From: Lachnospiraceae bacterium UBA3645
GTDB taxonomy: Bacteria; Bacillota; Clostridia; Lachnospirales; Lachnospiraceae
Assembly: GCA_002373555.1 (NCBI GenBank)
Contig: DFKM01000021.1
Location: 1 to 10,346, forward strand
Reading direction: 5' to 3'
DNA length: 10,346 nt
Under the pieces are notes generated by a model that was not told where the DNA came from, searched no databases, and saw only the letters and a program-made list of their open reading frames with translations. The position numbers and the translations under genes were made by a program. Of this stretch, positions 6,375-10,346 are shown piece after piece. Within the stretch, counting starts at the first letter, position 1; the number at the start of each line of letters is the position of its first letter.

Positions 6375-7058
6375 ATGGATATGACAGAAAAGTTTGAAAA
6401 AACAATCGGATACCGATTCCGGAACATTTCGCTGCTGACGCAGGCGATGACACATTCTTCCTATGCGAACGAACACGGCGGCAACAGACGCACCTGCAAC
6501 GAGCGTCTTGAGTTTCTCGGCGATGCTGTGCTGGAGCTTGTTTCCAGTGAAGTGATTTATGCGAACTATCCGGAGATGAACGAAGGACAGATGACGAAGT
6601 TCCGGGCCAGCATCGTATGCGAGCCTGCGCTGGCGGAGGTGGCGAGATCGCTCGGTATTCCGGACAGGCTTCTGCTCGGGAAAGGTGAGGAAGCAGCCGG
6701 CGGCAGACTTCGCGATTCGCTGACATCCGATGCACTGGAGGCGCTGATCGGCGCGATCTATCTGGACGGCGGATTTGAGCCCGCAGAGCGGTTCGTAAAG
6801 CACTTTATCATGAGCGGGCTGGAGAAGCGGAGCCTCTTTAAGGACAGCAAGACCATTCTGCAGGAGCGAATGCAGGAAATGGGCCTGGGCGATCCGGTCT
6901 ATGAGGTGGTATCGGTCACCGGACCGGAGCATCAGCTGGTGTTTACGGTCTCGCTGAAAGCAGGCGATCATCTGAAATGCGTCGCCGAAGGCCGTAATAA
7001 AAAGCAGGCGGAACAGCTCGCGGCAGAGCAGATGCTCACAAAACTTGAAAAACAGTAA
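6375..7058 (+). CDS. rnc: Ribonuclease III
   Basis: Double-strand-specific endoribonuclease that matures the 30S rRNA precursor and cleaves structured mRNAs and sRNA duplexes; it works as a cytoplasmic homodimer. The 227-residue product has the RNase III signature NERLEFLGDAVLE (42-54) with Glu43, Glu46 and Asp50, and the second metal-binding pair Asp119 and Glu122 in SDALEALIGAIYLDGG. A linker containing KTILQERMQ leads to a C-terminal double-stranded RNA-binding domain (about 159-226), ending with the typical GRNKKQAEQLAAEQML. Start choice is uncertain: ATG at 6375 has no Shine-Dalgarno at useful distance, while ATG at 6381 (Met3) has a weak GAGA seven bases upstream. No promoter is evident in the 63 bases after acpP, so it probably relies on read-through of the hairpin just upstream. 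smc follows after 17 bases. Confidence 0.97.
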   Translation: MDMTEKFEKTIGYRFRNISLLTQAMTHSSYANEHGGNRRTCNERLEFLGDAVLELVSSEVIYANYPEMNEGQMTKFRASIVCEPALAEVARSLGIPDRLLLGKGEEAAGGRLRDSLTSDALEALIGAIYLDGGFEPAERFVKHFIMSGLEKRSLFKDSKTILQERMQEMGLGDPVYEVVSVTGPEHQLVFTVSLKAGDHLKCVAEGRNKKQAEQLAAEQMLTKLEKQ

Positions 7059-7075
7059 GGAACAGGATAATCGGA

Positions 7076-10000
7076 ATGTATCTGAAAAAGATCGAAGCCT
7101 ACGGATTCAAATCCTTTGCGAACAAGACGGCGCTGGAATTTGACCGCGGAATCATGGGAATCGTCGGACCGAACGGCAGCGGCAAGAGCAATGTCGCGGA
7201 TGCGGTGAGGTGGGTGCTCGGGGAACAGAGCGCCAAATCTTTGCGTGGCTCCAATATGCAGGATGTCATCTTCGCCGGGACACAGAACAGGAAGCCGCTC
7301 GGCTATGCCTCCGTCGCACTGACGATCGATAATTCCGATCATATGCTTGCCATCGACTATGATGAAGTGACGGTTGCGCGAAGAGTATACCGCTCCGGCG
7401 AGAGCGAATATCTTCTGAACGGGAGTCTCTGCCGTCTGAAGGACGTGCAGGAACTGTTCTATGATACCGGTGTCGGCAAGGAAGGCTATTCGATCATCGG
7501 CCAGGGCCAGATCGACCGGATCCTGAGCAACAAGCCGGAAGACCGCAGAGAACTGTTCGACGAAGCGGCCGGCATCGTGAAACTGAAGAAACGGAAGCAC
7601 ATCACCCTGAAAAAGCTGGAGACGGAAGAAGGCAATCTTCTCCGCGTGACAGATGTGCTGAATGAATTATCCCGGCAGGTGGAGCCGCTCCGGAAACAGT
7701 CGGAAAAAGCGAAAGTCTATCTGAAGCTCCGGGATGATCTGAAAAGCTGGGATATGCGGGCCTTCCTCCTGGAGACCGGCGATTATACGAAAAAACGGGA
7801 TGCCGCCGTAAAGAATAAGGAGGCCGCCGACGCGCAGCTCGCGGAGCTGCGGAAAAAGGCCGGTGCCGAAGCCGTGCGTTATGACGATCTGACTGAAAAG
7901 ATCAGGGCGCTGGACGCACAGCTGGCGGCGGATAATGAGAAGCTTTCCGGAGACAGGATCCGAAGAGAGAACCTGGACGGGCAGATCATGCTGCTCACGG
8001 AGCAGATCCAGTCGCAGAAACAGAACGAAGAGAGCCAGCGGGCCAGACTGCAGGTCCTGGAAGAAGAGATCGCAAAGCGCGGTCAGGAAGCAGAGAACTT
8101 CCGGAAAGAAATGTCCGGCATTTCGGTGGAGCTTGGCTCCGCGAGAATGCAGGTGGAATCGCTGGAACAGGATCTCGTGAATACGCAGGAGGAGATCGGC
8201 CGCCTGTCCGAAAGACAGCAGAAACTGCAGGCGGACAGACTCCGTCTCGCCGATGAACGCGCCGAGACCCGCGCGGAATGGGAAAGAACGGAGGCGCTCC
8301 GGAAGCAGACGGAAGAACGGATCGAGGGGATCCGTACGCAGTCCGGCGATGAAAGGAAAGAAAGAGATTCCTTAAATGGCCTGATCGAGGAAAAACGGGC
8401 TGCCAGAAAAAAGCTGAGCGAAGAAGAGGAATCCGTCAAGAGTGCCATAAAGAACGCGGAAGAGACCGTAGCGAAGAGAAGAGCGGAGAGAGCCGAAAAG
8501 GAAAAGGCGCTTTCCGCGCTGCGGCAGCATTTTCAGGAAGCAAAGGCAAGACATGACTCGCTGCTGAATATCGCCGAACGATATGAGGGCTACGGGAACA
8601 GCGTCAAGCGAATCATGGAGCAGCGCGAGGCTGTGCCCGGCATCTGCGGCGTTGTCGCCGATCTCTTCCATACCGAACGAAAATATGAGACAGCCATCGA
8701 GACCGCCCTCGGCGGCCGGATCCAGAACGTGATCACTGAGGATGAGGATACCGCGAAGAAGCTGATCGGTTTCCTGAAGGAGAACCGGTTCGGCCGGGCG
8801 ACATTCCTGCCACTCACGGCTGTAAAGGCGAGAGGCGAATTTGCCGACAGGAAGGTGCTTTCGGAAAGAGGCGTGATCGGTACGGCGGATTCGCTGCTGA
8901 CCTGTGAAGATAAGTACAGGGAAGTCGCCAATAATCTGCTGGGCCATACCATTGTCGTCGACACGATGGACAATGCGCTCGCGCTTGCCCGGAAGACCAG
9001 ATACCGCTACAATCTGGTCACGCTGGAGGGAGAACTGTTAAGCCCCGGCGGCGCCATTTCCGGCGGTGCTTATAAGCACAGCAGCAATCTGCTCGGCAGA
9101 AGGCGTGAGATCGACGAACTGGAGAAGGAATGCGAAGCGGAAGCGGCACGCATTCAGAAAGCGGAGACGGCTGCAGCGGCGCTGAAGAACAAGGTGGCCG
9201 CGCTGCTGGATGAACGGATCCGGCTGACCGAGAGGCTGCACAGGATCGAACTGAAGCAGAACACACTGAAGCTGGATCTGGCCCGGTTCCGGGAGCGGGA
9301 AGAAAGCCTGAAGATGCTGCTGGGCAGCCAGGACCAGGAGGAAAAGGTGCTGCAGGCCGATCTCGCAGGATACGCCAAATCGCTTGCTGCAACGGAGAAA
9401 GAGATCGAACGGATCTCGGGTGAGCTCTCCGCACTGGAAGAATCGTCCGAAAAGACCGTCCATGAACTGGAGCATTTAAGAGAGCTGTCCGATGAACAGA
9501 TGAAGGTCCTTTCGGAAGAGCGGAGCAGGGAAGCGACGCTTGCCCAGAAAGCGGGCTTTATCAAGGAAAATCAGGACAGAGTCATCGCGGAACGGGAAAC
9601 CTTCAAGGCAGAGCTTTCCGATATCACGGAGGCGCTCGAAGGTGCGGAAGCACTGTATGACGCGAAGCGGGAGAAAGTGAGAGAGCTGCAGGCGGAGACA
9701 GCGGTGCTGGACAGCGCACTTGCGGAATTAAAGCAGCGCGTGGATCAGCAGTCTGCCGAGAAGGAGACGCTTTCTCTTGAGCAGCAGGGGATCTTCGGGA
9801 AGAGAGAAGAACTCAACGAACAGATCAGCACGCTGGACAAGGAAGCCTATCGTCTGGAAAGCTCGGCGCAGAGACTGTCGGATCAGATTGAAAAGCTGAC
9901 GGAGTACATCTGGACGGAATACGAAATGACGCCTTCGCAGGCGGAAGCGGCCGGCATGGAAGCTTCGGATGCATCGCTCACCGAGAGCCGCCGGACGGTC

Positions 10001-10346
10001 AGCAGACTGCGGCAGGAGATCCGGGAGCTCGGTCCGGTGAATGTCAACGCGATCGAGGAATACAAGGACGTTAAGGAACGGTACGAATTCCTGAATGCGC
10101 AGCATGAGGATCTGGTGAAGGCGGCCGAGAGCCTGAAGAAGATCATCCGGGATCTGGATGCAGGCATGCGGAAGAAGTTTAAGGAGAATTTCGAGCGGAT
10201 CCGCGTGGAATTCGACAAGGTCTTCAAGGATCTGTTCGGCGGCGGCCAGGGAAACCTGGAGCTGGCGGAATCGGAGGAACTGCTGGAGGCCGGCATTATC
10301 ATCAATGCGCAGCCGCCGGGAAAGAAACTGCAGAATATGATGCAGC
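7076..10346 (+). CDS. smc: Chromosome partition protein SMC (C-terminus cut by window edge)
   Basis: SMC forms a ring-shaped ATPase with ScpA and ScpB that condenses and separates the chromosome, loading at ParB-bound sites near the origin in studied Bacillota. The frame is open for 1090 residues, against about 1180 for the family. The N-terminal head starts MYLKKIEAYGFKSF and has Walker A GPNGSGKSN (31-39, Lys37), then WVLGEQSAKSLRG. A long, charged coiled coil (about 170-510) leads to the hinge (about 518-664) with CGVVADLF, ALGGRIQNVI and LEGELLSPGGAISGG. A second coiled coil returns to the C-terminal head, beginning near LGPVNVNAIEEY (985-996). The window ends at QPPGKKLQNMMQ, just before the expected LSGGE signature and Walker B. 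AGGA (7064-7067) is eight bases before the ATG. It follows rnc closely and is probably co-transcribed; ftsY commonly comes next in relatives. Confidence 0.98.
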   Translation, partial: MYLKKIEAYGFKSFANKTALEFDRGIMGIVGPNGSGKSNVADAVRWVLGEQSAKSLRGSNMQDVIFAGTQNRKPLGYASVALTIDNSDHMLAIDYDEVTVARRVYRSGESEYLLNGSLCRLKDVQELFYDTGVGKEGYSIIGQGQIDRILSNKPEDRRELFDEAAGIVKLKKRKHITLKKLETEEGNLLRVTDVLNELSRQVEPLRKQSEKAKVYLKLRDDLKSWDMRAFLLETGDYTKKRDAAVKNKEAADAQLAELRKKAGAEAVRYDDLTEKIRALDAQLAADNEKLSGDRIRRENLDGQIMLLTEQIQSQKQNEESQRARLQVLEEEIAKRGQEAENFRKEMSGISVELGSARMQVESLEQDLVNTQEEIGRLSERQQKLQADRLRLADERAETRAEWERTEALRKQTEERIEGIRTQSGDERKERDSLNGLIEEKRAARKKLSEEEESVKSAIKNAEETVAKRRAERAEKEKALSALRQHFQEAKARHDSLLNIAERYEGYGNSVKRIMEQREAVPGICGVVADLFHTERKYETAIETALGGRIQNVITEDEDTAKKLIGFLKENRFGRATFLPLTAVKARGEFADRKVLSERGVIGTADSLLTCEDKYREVANNLLGHTIVVDTMDNALALARKTRYRYNLVTLEGELLSPGGAISGGAYKHSSNLLGRRREIDELEKECEAEAARIQKAETAAAALKNKVAALLDERIRLTERLHRIELKQNTLKLDLARFREREESLKMLLGSQDQEEKVLQADLAGYAKSLAATEKEIERISGELSALEESSEKTVHELEHLRELSDEQMKVLSEERSREATLAQKAGFIKENQDRVIAERETFKAELSDITEALEGAEALYDAKREKVRELQAETAVLDSALAELKQRVDQQSAEKETLSLEQQGIFGKREELNEQISTLDKEAYRLESSAQRLSDQIEKLTEYIWTEYEMTPSQAEAAGMEASDASLTESRRTVSRLRQEIRELGPVNVNAIEEYKDVKERYEFLNAQHEDLVKAAESLKKIIRDLDAGMRKKFKENFERIRVEFDKVFKDLFGGGQGNLELAESEELLEAGIIINAQPPGKKLQNMMQ

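Noticed and set aside
1..10346. Mobile element, phage, CRISPR, toxin-antitoxin or novel multi-gene defence system
   Set aside because: All the coding space is filled by recognised core genes, there are no long direct or terminal repeats, no spacer-repeat pattern, no tRNA or attachment site, and no obvious shift in composition. CPBP proteins are sometimes called Abi, but that name alone does not make this a phage-defence gene.

Overview
The window looks like a chromosomal core region of a low-to-mid GC Gram-positive bacterium (Bacillota). The order plsX-acpP-rnc-smc, the polyglycerolphosphate (LTA) synthase-type enzyme, the strong GGAG-type ribosome binding sites, the near-consensus sigma-A promoters and a CIRCE element all point to Bacillota. 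The absence of fapR, fabD and fabG between plsX and rnc fits Clostridia, perhaps Lachnospiraceae-like, better than Bacilli. The family-level placement is an inference, not something the sequence proves.

Left part, minus strand. A LonA protease gene runs off the left edge; 670 residues are visible, including the catalytic serine but not the catalytic lysine. Its 181-base upstream region holds a near-perfect extended -10 promoter, a hairpin followed by five U residues, a CIRCE operator (the HrcA target) matching consensus at 16 of 18 positions, and a strong Shine-Dalgarno sequence. Upstream of that, also on the minus strand, is an LtaS-family membrane phosphoglycerol transferase with its own promoter. 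A 14-bp hairpin straddles its stop codon.

Right part, plus strand. A promoter divergent from the LtaS-type gene drives a CPBP (CAAX/Abi) intramembrane protease, plsX and acpP, separated by only 13 to 15 bases and so very likely one transcript. A hairpin with a U-tract follows acpP and ends just before rnc (RNase III). rnc is followed after 17 bases by smc, the chromosome condensation ATPase, which runs off the right edge just before its ABC signature motif.

Functionally the window combines stress proteolysis (Lon under apparent HrcA control), envelope and lipid functions (the LtaS-type enzyme uses phosphatidylglycerol in its known relatives; PlsX and ACP feed phospholipid and fatty acid synthesis), RNA processing and chromosome organisation. 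I see no mobile element, CRISPR array, tRNA, rRNA or defence island. Nothing supports an undescribed multi-gene system. The most interesting material is regulatory: the layered lon leader and the terminator-like hairpin at the acpP/rnc junction.
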